Positions 1 through 11,600 of a stretch of DNA of 64,000 nucleotides are shown piece after piece. A program made the translations under genes and the position numbers. Positions within the stretch are counted from its first letter, which is position 1; the number at the start of each line of letters is the position of its first letter. This DNA comes from Muricea muricata. Lineage: Eukaryota; Cnidaria; Anthozoa; Malacalcyonacea; Plexauridae. The stretch is taken from the NCBI GenBank assembly GCA_963855995.1, contig OY979717.1:10412001-10476000 (forward strand), written 5' to 3'. The notes under the pieces are model-generated. The model was not told where the DNA came from, searched no databases, and saw only the letters and a program-made list of their open reading frames with translations.

Positions 1-145
1 CACTCATATCCATAAATCCAAATGCGCAGTAACTTTTGTTCTTCGTTACGCTGCCGCAAGCTAATATAATAGAAACTAGGCATGTGACTGATCCTAAAAT
101 GTGAATTGGGTATATAAACAAACGTTAGTCAAATTTGTCTATTAT
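1..145 (+). repeat. Dispersed repeat, copy 1 (cut by the window edge)
   Basis: This stretch matches 30588-30725 along almost its whole length. Shared blocks include GCTGCCGCAAGCTAATAT, GGCATGTGA and ACAAACGTT, with scattered substitutions between the copies. Similarity stops near 145, exactly where the minus-strand LINE fragment ends. I recognise no coding potential, and the family is not one I can name. Confidence 0.65.
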
Positions 146-465
146 ATAGCTATTTGTGATACGTCAGATATTGCGTTATTTCCAACCAAAATTTTAGATG
201 GCATACTATTGCTTGGAGATTTTAAAGATATTATTTGTTTAATTCCTTTCCAAATATTTTTGATATGGGATTTATTATGTCTAAAATAATTGTTATAATT
301 AATTTTACTAATGCGTATAAGATGATATAACTTATTTCTATATAACTTGAATTTATTGTGATGATAAATAGATTTAGTTTTAATATATAAAGATAATTTT
401 TTTATTTTCAAAGATTTCCTAATACCAGCAGTTACCCAAGTTTCGAGCGGAATTTGACTTGCCTT
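142..465 (-). pseudogene. LINE (CR1/jockey-like) fragment, endonuclease-RT linker region
   Basis: The minus-strand frame is open from a stop at 466-468. It encodes the linker that joins endonuclease to reverse transcriptase in CR1/jockey-type ORF2 proteins. The visible signs are ETWVTAGIRKS (family usual form NPWxTxGI), a YRNKLYHLIRISK block, WKGIKQIISLK and ISDVSQIA (family usual form ITDxxxIAN). Only about 108 codons remain, and neither catalytic domain is present. The reading ends in a stop at the border with the neighbouring repeat, so this is a dead fragment. The family match is from memory of conserved motifs; the exact clade is uncertain. Confidence 0.65.
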
Positions 466-529
466 TTACTAATTTTAATACTACGAATATGCAAGCTCAA
501 ATCAACATGCGTAGTTTGTCAACTGTGAA

Positions 530-682
530 GTGGTAGTAATTTCATACTATAAATTAGTTTTATACTCGTAGATATATCATATTATAAATTAGTTTTATTG
601 TATAAACATATAGTTATAGTGTAAGAGAGTCACTTGTTAGTCAGTTGACATACTGTTCAGTGTTCACCCTCGTTAAATAAAG

Positions 683-737
<55 letters not shown>
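530..737 (+). mobile_element. LINE-like 3' end with TTGA/GATT tail
   Basis: A non-coding stretch ends in AATAAAGTT followed by about 13 units of the tetranucleotide TGAT. CR1/L2-type LINEs typically end in short tandem repeats instead of poly(A), and AATAAAGTTGATTGATTG is a usual animal form of that tail. The 5' limit is a guess. The orientation is opposite to the LINE coding fragment just upstream, so two insertions are involved. Confidence 0.5.
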
Positions 738-740
<3 letters not shown>

Positions 741-813
741 TACCAGAACGTATTATTCCTAATATTAACATCCCCATCCCCAAAAAATATATTTAACATA
801 AATAGATACTTAC

Positions 814-1128
814 TGTAACCGTAAAGACGTAATTTTTCGCTTATGGTTACGTCGTCCCTCTTTACTTCACACTCGTAGATGCGCAAATCAACCCGTTCGA
901 CATTTTTTATAATCAAATAACTCGTACTATTCTCAAAGAAGTTTACAGTCATCACTTTGAATCTACCCACTTGCCCTTCGTGCTTGGTCAGTTTCTGTGG
1001 ATATCCTTTATCATACCACTTCCACGAAAATTTTGGTGGAGGAAGACCAACAGCAACACATTTTATTACACCTTTTTTTCCGATACTTGCGTAAGACTTT
1101 TGGTTTGTTGACAAAATTCTGGGTCGTA
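814..1128 (-). CDS. Ig-domain exon C of a multi-Ig protein
   Basis: The exon encodes about 104 residues forming one I-set-like immunoglobulin domain. It has a strand-B cysteine (GVIKCVAVG), strand-C tryptophan (FSWKWYDKG) and the strand-F pattern RVDLRIYECEV. The boundaries follow good splice signals on the minus strand: acceptor TTTTTTATGCAG just above 1128 and donor GTAAGT starting at 813. The exon is 315 nt and phase 1 at both ends, as are the two Ig exons upstream in the gene (1763-2032 and 3106-3483). One domain per symmetric exon is the normal build of Ig receptors and hemicentin-like proteins. No exon is visible between here and the left edge, so the gene continues outside. Whether the protein is a receptor kinase, an adhesion molecule or a matrix protein cannot be told. 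Confidence 0.8.
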
Positions 1129-1762
1129 CTGCATAAAAAAACCAATCATGTTCGTGATTTAGCTATCCACATCGCTAGTTAAATACCTGTCGTAATTACT
1201 ACTTTATCAAGGGTTGGCTGTGTTGTATATTATGATAAAGAACTTTCTAAAATCAATGGCTTGAACGAGTTATTGTTTGCGGTAATCTCTAATGGAAATT
1301 AAACATATTTAAAAATCCTAACATACAAAAGTGTCGAACCAGCTGCGTGATGTTATGGTGACCACTCATGTCTTCTAAACTTAAAGTAATGACCTCTACT
1401 CTCAGGGTTTTTGAGAAAAAGGGGCTACCTGGCATGAAAAAGCCTGGTCTCCGTATGTTGTCGACATCGGCGCGTTCATTGCCGGTGACTAATTATGAGT
1501 GAAATCCTTTGCGAATTTAATCCCGACTGTCGGCGACATATGGAAACTAGGCATTACGTTGACAACACCAGATGGTAAGACTCTCGCGTCTTCTCGAATA
1601 AGAGCGTAAGTTCCTCGGAACCCGTGTCAATTGCGTAGCAGGTGTTGAGACTCTCCGCTTTTCTAAACTACCAGTTGAGAAAAATTCTTGACCTATATCC
1701 CGTCTATATCGTCCCTCTTAGAGGGATTGGCTATGCAATACAAGCGCACTGTTATAATTTAC

Positions 1763-2032
1763 CTGTTATATTAACTGAAAATGTCCTGGTATCATTTCCA
1801 AAAGGATTTAAGGATATGCACTGATAGTCCCCCCTATCAAGTTGACCAACTTCATAGATGGATAGTAGGCCTGCGCTGTGTGTAACAGTTCTGATAGGCA
1901 GCGGTCGACCGTCTAATCTGCGCCATTTAATTTCAGGTGTAGGAAAGCCCGATGACATACAATCTAATGTTAGTTTAGTATCAGCATTTAGATCAATTTT
2001 GGTTGCCATCTTCGATTCAATTCTTGGTTTAC
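1763..2032 (-). CDS. Ig-domain exon B of a multi-Ig protein
   Basis: The exon encodes 89 complete codons forming an I-set Ig domain: KPRIES at the start, LTLDCMSSGFPTPEIKW for strands B-C, and DRGDYQCISLNPFGND for strands F-G. Both canonical cysteines and the core tryptophan are present. The acceptor is TTGTATGTAG just above 2032 and the donor is ACAG|GTAAAT after 1763. The exon is 270 nt and phase 1-1, so it joins in frame with exons A and C. It is the most canonical of the three domains. Confidence 0.85.
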
Positions 2033-2666
2033 CTACATACAATATTTGTAAAATGCTCTGTGAGTTAGAACCATTGCACCATAGTTTAAGGCATATACTG
2101 TATTTCACCCAAGTTACAATACAATTAAAAACCATCTAGGTAATCAAACAGAATAAGATAAATAGAATAGGAAAATAATGGAAAAGAATACATAGGATTA
2201 CTGGATTAGAATAAAGGTAATTTAATGTAGATGACATGATTGTGTTACTTCCGGAGGCACAACGAATGATACAGGAAATAAATGATAGTACATTGCATTT
2301 CTGGGAACATACACAGTAACTTCGGTATGTTTCCTTTTTCCTTCATATTTTAGACAGTCAGCACCTCCAATTTTTGTAAGGGGTTGGGGAAGTGATTCAC
2401 TAGTTTTATGGTAGAGCAATAGTAGGGATGTTCAGTCTGAGAAATTTTCGTTACTGGTTTACTGTAAATTTATACCAATAATATCTGGTATACCGCTTTT
2501 TGGGCTAACCTTATAATAAGGAATAAAAACGTAAAAGGTGACGATCCAATGTGATAATATGATGCGAAGCAACTCCGATTTTAGAAAGAGTTAGGGCCTT
2601 GTTTAGCCTAATTTTAACTATTTATCGTACCAAAATTTCGCTATCACGAAAGTCCTGTATAACCGG

Positions 2667-2971
2667 CAGACGCCAGCAAGGCGAAAAGAGGGGGGGGGGG
2701 GACAACCGCCCCTCAATGTTTTTGAAAAAATTATCTCCGAATAGTTCACATAATCCCTAATTTGCCAATGATGTATTTAACACCATAGCGGTATAAAAAC
2801 AACATGCCATGACTGGTGTTTTTTGGGCACATCGTGTTTATCGTATTGTTAAGCAATTGTTTCTATAGTAAAAAAGTTAAATAAATGGCTGCATCATTTG
2901 TCTAACAACAGAAAACTAATCTATGTATAACATTATTTAACCCCCTCTCTGAAAATCTTGCTGGCGCCACT
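2667..2971. mobile_element. hAT-like MITE (degraded)
   Basis: Inverted ends are visible. The left end reads CAGACGCCAGCAAG followed by a run of G, and the right end reads CTTGCTGGCGCCACTG preceded by CCCCCTCTCT. The reconstructed terminus, CAGTGGCGCCAGCAAG, resembles hAT termini. I see no clear 8-bp target duplication. It lies in the intron between Ig exons A and B and has no coding capacity. Confidence 0.45.
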
Positions 2972-3105
2972 GGTTCATCGGAAATTTCTGCGTATCAGTA
3001 CAAGTTAAAATATCATCGATATTCTTAGTATATTCGTAAACCGAACCTCCCTAGCGACCCTAGTATATTTTACAGTTTCGTAACATCAACAACGCAGATC
3101 CTTAC

Positions 3106-3483
3106 TTTTCACTACAACGTTTTGAAAGGTGACTTCAACATAATTCGATCCACCGGAAAGTACCGTCGCAACGGCACATACATATTTCCCTGGTGCGTAT
3201 CTGTTAACATTTATAAGCTTCATGTCGCTGAGCGTTCCAGGAACATGTTCTGGTGTAGACGTAAAACCAAAAGGCTTTATTTTCGTTACTTTTCTACCAT
3301 GCTTTTGGAGTAAATCTAACTGTTGTAACTTTTTTTTCCCAAGACTCCTGTCCTTGACCACCCAAAACCAGTAATACCCTGCTCTCTTTCCACCACTTTT
3401 TAGTTTGGAACCGCATTGCAAAGTCAAATTTTGGCCTTCCATAATTGTGTGATTTTGGCCCCAAAACTTCTTTCCCAACTCAC
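3106..3483 (-). CDS. Ig-domain exon A of a multi-Ig protein
   Basis: The exon encodes 125 complete codons with one Ig domain. The B-strand cysteine lies in NLTLQCGSK, the core tryptophan is in GYYWFWVVKD, and the F-strand motif is APGKYVCAVATV. The acceptor is CTTCTCTCTAG just above 3483 and the donor is AAA A|GTAAGG after 3106. It is 378 nt and phase 1-1, matching exons B and C. There is an unusually long insertion between the C and E strands, rich in Lys and Gln. No earlier exon or signal peptide was found between 3.5 and 5 kb, so the 5' end of the gene is unknown. Confidence 0.8.
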
Positions 3484-4641
3484 CTAGAGAGAAGAACAGC
3501 GTTCAGCGTGGGAGCCTTAGATGAGCACTGAATTGAAATTTAACATGATGAAAATTGTGAAACAATGCATGCAAGAGGATACCGGATTACGGATTCCTAC
3601 TAGTTGATTTCGGATTCCCACTATATTGATTTAAATTTGCTTGATTCCATATTCCAGGATTCCTTTACACAGGAAAAACCGACTAAAAGCTGCGTTTTAG
3701 CTACACTTGCTTTCTTCTGGCGTTAAAGCCGAATAGAGTGAATCAGTTTCCCACCGTAACCTAACCGACCCTCTCAAGGAAGCAATGGAAAATCGCTAAT
3801 TTTTAAGGCATTGTTTAGTCGTGGAGCATTTTTCATGGGAAAATGAAAATACTACAAGAAAACTCCAAAGTAATAATGCAAATGCAGCCAGTCTTTCAGC
3901 TCAGCTAGTTTAGATAATAGTACAATCGATCAAAAATTAAACTCACCAAAGAGTCGACTCTGATAAACCGAGATTCTCACTTATCATTTTTAATTCAAGG
4001 CGTATAGAGGTTGTAAATATACATAAACAGTTGACCACAGCGGAAAAGATGGCAGCATGTACTTTTTACCAGCATGTATGGCTGACTTCTTGCAAAAACG
4101 ACCAAAAAAGGATGGCAAGAGAAAGGACATAAAAGGCTTTTATCTATGCTTGTCCTTCAATAGAGGATGCTTTTTTATTTGAAACGATTTCCGAGCGCAA
4201 TGCATTCTGGTAAAACGCGCATTGGCCATCTTTTTCGTTACGGTCAACTATACTTGGAGTTCACTGATTATAATAGGGCCAGATAAAATCTAATAAGTCC
4301 ACTGATTTCTTGCAGTCTGTGATTTACTGTAACAGCTTTTGCAGTCAGACAAGTCAGTTACAAAAATTTCCAAGGGTCAGTGAAGTTTTGTAGCCATCTT
4401 TTGTGAAACTCATCAACGATTCGCAAAAAAACCACAAAAGAAATCATGTACGTGATGGATCTGCATTTGTCATACAGATTTCTCTTGATTTACATAATCT
4501 TGATACGATTAACTTAATTTTGATACGATTTTCTCGCCTTATATAAAATGAATTTTCAAAATTACTTCGCCGATAGATTTATAAAATTGGAAAGTTTCGT
4601 CCGTGTTATCTCGCCTTCAACTCGAGTTTGTACTGTATATA
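3484..4641. other. Gene-free stretch
   Basis: AT-rich sequence in which I see no exon, RNA gene or terminal repeats. It may hold 5' introns of the multi-Ig gene. Confidence 0.5.
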
Positions 4642-4763
4642 CATAGGCAACCCAAAAAGTGCGCGCGTGTAAAATTTGTCGCGAGCCCAGTGCGCGAGCC
4701 TCATGAATGGCGCTTTCGGCTCGCGACAAATTTTACGTACACGCACTTTTTGGGCTGCCTATG
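4642..4763. repeat. Fold-back element, 46-bp arms
   Basis: The arms 4642-4687 and 4718-4763 are inverted copies (41 of 46 positions agree by eye) around a 30-bp loop. The ends read CATAGGCARCCCAAAAAGTG. The flanks GTATATA on the left and GTATATC on the right may be a target duplication. Confidence 0.75.
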
Positions 4764-5534
4764 GTATATCTAATACAACACGCTTGTATATTGTATTAGT
4801 ACAACAACTTAACATTCTCCGTGGAAGGAAAATGAAATAGCCCCAGCTTTTGGCGGACGTTGACTGTTTCCACGTACATAAATAAGTGTTAAACCTCTAA
4901 GGACAAACGGTGCTGCTAAAAACACTTTTTTTAAAACTACATAATTTGAACATAATCTTGCTCATATTCATGCTCTTAAATTGTTTACAAAATACTAAAA
5001 AATGACTAAATCCAAAGCTCAATAAAATTAGCAACAAATTTTACATTGTAAAGCGACCTTATCAAGCAAGCAAGCATAACATACCAAGATCTTCGAGAAG
5101 GTAAAGACCTTCAATGAGATTACAGGACAAGCATAGCACAATAGTGTATTTGATCACATGCACCAGACACTTCATGATGCAACACAAAACCTGCAAGTAA
5201 GGAAAGTGACCAAGTTAAACCTATTGATTGTTGTATACACAGGCTTACCTAGACGTATTCTATCTGTACAAAACGTTTCTAAAAGATTTAAAAAAAGAGG
5301 TAAAAATCTTAGATAGATTACATGCAGATAAAAAGAAAGTCACAATTTATGTGTCCAGAGTTATTTGGAGATTTTTATATCAAATTTCGCTTAAAAAGAG
5401 AAATGAATAACTAAAACTTTGCTAGTATGCTGTGCTCGTGAATGTAAACCAGTGTTTTGATTCAAAAAGAGTTCGAAAGATGCGAAATTTGGACAAGATT
5501 TACAACTTTGTTATGAGCAGAACCGATAGCCACA

Positions 5535-5680
5535 CCTTTTGAGCAACAGCAAACATGATGCAAGCTCTAGCATATGTTGGCGCAGTATGGCCTTGTAGGT
5601 TACAGTCGACTGTAACCTACAAGGCCATACTGCGCCAACATATCCTAGAGCTTGCATCATGTTTGCTATTGCTCAAAAGG
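5535..5680. repeat. Near-perfect 146-bp palindrome with no spacer
   Basis: The arms 5535-5607 and 5608-5680 are inverted copies that differ at two positions and meet at GTCGAC with no loop. No flanking duplication is apparent. Open reading frames across it are by-products of the palindrome. Confidence 0.9.
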
Positions 5681-8600
5681 TCAAAATTCAAAACAAGTGA
5701 ATCGACTAATCTTTGACTGTTATGGTAAAATACATGGTAGTGGACATGAAATTGCGGGCTCGCACACGCAAAGATTAATAACACGTGCGACATTCTTGGA
5801 TGAGGGGGGGGGGAGGCTGATGAGGAATTGGTTGGCTCCCAAAACGTAATAATGGGATTTCTGGTAATTTCACCAAAAACATTCCTTAGGGCTATCTATG
5901 ATAAAAGAGTACATAATTATTTATTACGTTTGAAAAACATGATTTATCAAATTCTATTGTTGAAACGAGAAAACTCACAAAGTGTCGAAGATCTCACTGA
6001 GATAAAAATATAAAGCTCCAATTTTTTTACATATTTCGTCAAATTATCGACTTTGACTTTTATACCCTATTGATACGTAGAGTACAAAGATCACAGCGAG
6101 GTGTACTCAAAACCATGCCTATCTATCAGCAAAAATAAGGAAATTAAATTAATTCACAATATGTTTCATCGTCAAGGTCAATGATATGATCTCGGACGTT
6201 TTTACTGAACAATTTTTACTGATACATATTTCCTGATCCTAAAAATACCTTAATTAATTAACAACATCTAGAACACGGCGAAATGTTGAGTGGCTGCAGC
6301 TATATTATAAACCTATAATACTTTTTAAAGGTATTTCCAACTACAATCACTGCTATTTATGTTTACAGTAAATACCACATATAGTAAGCTGATCACAAGA
6401 AATCAGCCGCATAAATTACCACCAATTACTGGTAGCGCTATAAATAGTAGACAAACGATTTCTCTGTCACTGGAAGAAGTTGAAAACCAACAGTATGGAA
6501 ATTGTACAGACTTTTAAGAAGGAATTTAAAGTTTCCAAACTGATTTATATACAATTGTATTGAATGCTATGGAATAATGATGCTTCAATAATATTTCCTC
6601 AATGCTGAAAAATATGTGGCAAAATTCATAGCACCCAAATCAACGGAACCATAATATGGAAGACATTAATATATACTTCAATTATTTCCAGTTTGTTTGG
6701 CTTCAAGGCACGCATAAAAACCTCTTTCTTGTTTGAACACAAAATTAAGATTGTGTTTCAGCTCAACTTCTTTATTGTAATTAGGGATCAAAGACAGCGC
6801 CCATGGCAGTACGTCGCGTAATCTCAAACTCAATTTCAAGAAATATGCGCAAGTGATATAGGTATATTTAGATGTATTGCTAGAAGAAACGCAATTGCTT
6901 TTTTAATTGGTTCTCCTTTCAAGTAAAACGTGGTGTTTACACAAACCGCGAATCAGCGTGACACGTCTTACTAGCCAGAAAAGACAATAGAAATAAACAC
7001 GTAAAAGGTGTGTTATGACGCAGAACGTCTTCTCGCACATCGCACGTCCAGTGGTGCATGCTGAGTTCCCAATAAACAATGGATCGAAATTCTTTGGAAA
7101 TATGACAAAAAAAGCGTTTGAAGATCAAAGTACATTTTCAGGTTTTACCGTGTTTTGTTGAAAAAAATCATCGATTTCAACATCATTGTTCGTTGAGTAA
7201 ATCGAACGAAAGAAAATAATTTTCTTTTTGAAATTAACACACCTAGTGAAATTAACCTACAAATATGTTTATACCATGTACAGGTCATTTAAAAAGACTA
7301 AGATCTCATTTGTTTGAAAAACAAGTTACTATTTGCTTGTCCATTTTTACATGTTAACTGTATATAGTAAATATCTCAAACTTAGACAAAAGATATACTG
7401 ATATAGCACTGATATAGCACATCTTTCGCTATTTGAAACGACAAAACAAAACTGGAAGTTTCGAGCGAAGACTTCGTTGTGAAAGATCTTCGCTTGAAAC
7501 GTCAAATTCTGTTTTATCGTCTCTGATAGTAAAATGACCTATGCATATCTTTCGCCTACAGTTTTATACCAAATGAGCTAAAGCATAAAGATAACCTCAA
7601 AGACATGCAGTAGGCAGTAGCTTTCAACCACATACTAGCAATCCTTAGCTTTTTTATCTCATTTCACTGTCTGCACTTTCACTTCAAAGAACTCGAATAT
7701 TTTGTCGTTCTAATGACCAAATAAAGACGTATCTTTATACCGGATTAAAATAGTCCAAATCTAACAATGAATTTAACACATTTATATATAACTTAATCCT
7801 ATAATTAACTGCCATAACTCTAGTACAAAAAATAGTTTCATAACTAGCACATCCTTATCGACATTTTCACTGAAGTCTAGTGCGCAATGAAAAGGAATGG
7901 TGTCACAGTTCGTGCGCAATGACCCAACCACAGCTACAGCGCACTCACAAATAAAAACACACCCAAAAGTCTTAATCCCAGAATCCGATAAACCTGTGCT
8001 TCGACTTGGCTCTCGTTTATATTATAGATCTTGCCGACACATGTAAATGTAATATAAAACTGCTTATCAACTGTAATACTATGCATGTGTGTTATTTTAG
8101 GACGGAGATTATGTAAATACTTTAGCTTTTAGTCAAATACTCGGGGAATACTTGAATATTTGATATGATTAAAAACATGCATTTGTCCATAAATTGCACA
8201 GAAAAGTATAAACATAATTTGCTTACGCGCAAATCTTTAGCGAAAAGCGTTATTTGTAATTAATTACACAACAGACAATTCTGAAACAAGAGCCTTTCCA
8301 ATGTCAAACAAACGCAACAGAAAAGCTAGTTAGGCGTTCAGTTGGTCAGTTCGACAGTGCCGCACATTTAATCCGCAGTATGACACTGCCAATTGCCAAA
8401 TACCAATGCACAAGAGGGCATTTTGCTATGCTGACTCGATACACTCTTGCTGTGTTCATACCAATATGAAATGGAGACTTTATCAATGTTATATTATTAA
8501 TATTGTAATAGTCATAAGTAAATCGTGGTCCAAATATTTTGTGTCGAACAAATATATAAACAATGAAATATTTGATAACAATTTGTCAACAGTAGAAATC

Positions 8601-11600
8601 CATGCACAGGTTTCAAATTACCAAAGAACTTTTTTTCACTTTTTTACTTAAAACTCTCAGAACGTCCGAATTGACTTATTCCTAAGGAGTGCGATGTGAG
8701 GATATCATTAATTTCCAAATTTTATACCCCAGACTATATCTTATACCGAGATATGTTTTTCTACATATTATTTCCGTTTTAGAACATGCATGATAAGAGA
8801 TACGATTTAACCAATTTTGACAGCATTTAAAGACACATTCACTTCATGAAACGAAAATGACTTTAATGGACTTTAAAACAACAAAGTTATCTAGCTGATG
8901 TGGTAGAAATTCATCTATATTTCCGTCCGATAGGGTATTTGACATTTCTGAACTCTGGCTACATGCCTACAATTAAATACCAACGACTTTTGGGCAGTAA
9001 AAAATGCTGTCGCGCCATACACTCGAAGAGCAGATGGTCGGAATAAAGCTATCAATTTTTATGATATCAACTACTTGAAACATTTTAGATCAAATTAAAA
9101 TATATGCTTCGAGTAATTGTAACCATTTACATAGGTTCATTGAGCGCAATATATTACAGCAACAATGCTTATTTTCAATACACACAGCGCAATTAGCCTG
9201 GTGTGAAACAGCTAAGTCAAAGCACATGAGTAAACACTCTGGTCCAGAAATAACGCTCTTCACAGTGCAATATTATAACACGAGATTCAACTACATATAC
9301 ATGAGCGCCAACTTTGAGGTCTACTTCGAAAAGTAAAGACACTGTAACAACAGGATTATAAATTAGAACGCATTGTGTTTTTTATAAATCAACTATAGTA
9401 AACTTCTTCACTGATATCTCGTTCTTTGCGCTGTTATTAGAGCTACATTTGTAAATATGGAGCTAATTTTTAGTTTAAGACTTAAAGTATGAAATACTTA
9501 ACGAAACGACGCTCATACTTCCGTACTTGCATAAAATGCGCAAGTGCGCAACCTTTAAATGCCTACGCTTTTTAACCCTACATAAACTGTTGTTAGGACA
9601 TATAGTTTCTTACAATATTAATTATGAAGCCATTGTTTATATTGTACTCTTGGTGAACGAAATGGTATTTGGTTAACGCGCAATAGTATTGTGTTTAGAT
9701 TCGTCTGTAAATTAACAAATGCCACATCAAACAGACAAACAATATGTGGCCTAAAATTTTCAACAATTTTCATAAAACTAACCTTTGTCCGTTGTATAAA
9801 GTCCTATGTATGCTCCACAGATATGAAGAACGAAGCCAAATACATTAATTCCTTCTCTACAATCGGATCAAACGCAATTCGGGTTTGACCGAAGAATCAA
9901 GACGTAACTGATTAATTATTCTGTTGTCTCCAACAGCAATTTCTAGATATTAAATTACGCGCGTCAGCGAATCAAAAATGCGCGTTTGACGCAAAAAATT
10001 CCAACCTCGATGACCGGATAGCACGGGGCAAGTACCATCTACGTTCACATTTAGTGAGGCATATGTGCATTGAAATTTAATAGGTTGTGCCTTATCATGC
10101 GAGTTCAGTGTGTATATACTATAAAACATAGTGACAAACTGAATGTGGCCTGACGCGTGCTCATAGATCAAATATATAACTGTAATATTTATCGACAAGC
10201 ACGTGATTTTCAAGCGTTTGTTTTAAGGAGATGGTCATATAGCGTTCTGTTTGAAATGATAGCACATTCTTCAAAACAAATATGTAATAAAAAAGCGGTA
10301 AATCAACTTGCTGAGCTTTATAATGCGAATTTCTTCATTTCGCCCATGTTCCTTACTTAAATTTCAATTGTAAAGAAACATGCCTTGAATGACAAAACTC
10401 TCCTATATTTTAAGATTAATAGTTGCAGTTTACTTTTGCCATTATCATTGAAGTGCATTAAAGTGGATTTCCACTTATGGAAAATATTAGGCAATACAGC
10501 CAACGCTTTTGAATGATTATCATTTTCAAAATTAAGGTATATCCTGTCATGACAGTATGACACATAAAAAAAATAACTGAGCACGCAACGTTTTTCACGC
10601 GACATTTTATCAGAATGAATATTGATCTTAAAACGTACATTTGCAGTCTATAACTTTATCAATTTATAAAACTTTATGCATGTAGTAAACGCTTGATAGA
10701 GCTGAACCAAAAATGGTCATCAGTAAACTAGATGCATTAAAGCAGGAACCTTGATGAATTACTGCAGCATGAAAGATTGATTATTTACAGGTAGAGACTG
10801 GTGTGGCATTACAGGATTATAGACTGAACGAGACTTTGAATCCATGCATCCGCTATCGTCTCAATCTTTTATCTGCCTAACACAAATGCGTTGATTTGAT
10901 TACTGTCATCGAGAACAAATGCACGAAACGCCGCCGAAGTTCGTTCTGTATAAACAATCAGAACCAGATCGAAATTTCAATAATTGATCCAAACAACTAT
11001 GGAATTTTTCCTTGAAAACGATAAAGACAAGTCAACTTATATTCTAAAGTAAACGAGATGTATGTGTGTGTGTGTTTTTCTTGATATAACTGAGAGGACA
11101 TGAAACTATAAAGTAACAATATAATGGACAGCAATAATGCATTCAAATTAATAACTGTGAAATATTTACTTTTGTCTGAAATTGAGCCAAAATATAGAGC
11201 ATAAAATTACTTAAACTGGTGTGTGATGACAGATAAAGTCACAAATGAAATTTTTGTCTAAATTTTGAAATCAAACTAAGCATATTGGAATAATTTGAGT
11301 TCATGCGTTTTGAACTGGCAAGAAACATGATAAATCCCTTTTTAGGGCACGCCTTTTGCTTTAACGTTTGATGATAGCGAAGGTAATTATAGATATTATA
11401 GGAATTCTAATTTTGGCATTTATACATGGTTTCTGTCTTTGAAGTTATCACACAAATACAGTAGAAACATGGCATCAAATTACAGAATGCATTCTGGTAA
11501 TCAGTGATGTCGCGAATGTGTCTGAGATATGGAGATTCAAGCCCTCCACTCTTCACTATTTATTTTCTAGACAACTTGCTAAAAAGTAGAGAAATTTGCT

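Noticed and set aside
2222..2419. Possible Ig-domain remnant on the minus strand (GADCLKYEG, then TEVTVYV)
   Set aside because: It resembles the end of an Ig domain, but there is no core Trp and no phase-1 splice sites like the three real exons; the only donor nearby is in the wrong phase.
5652..5849. Open frame crossing the palindrome
   Set aside because: It arises from the palindrome arm and a G-run; no protein-like pattern.
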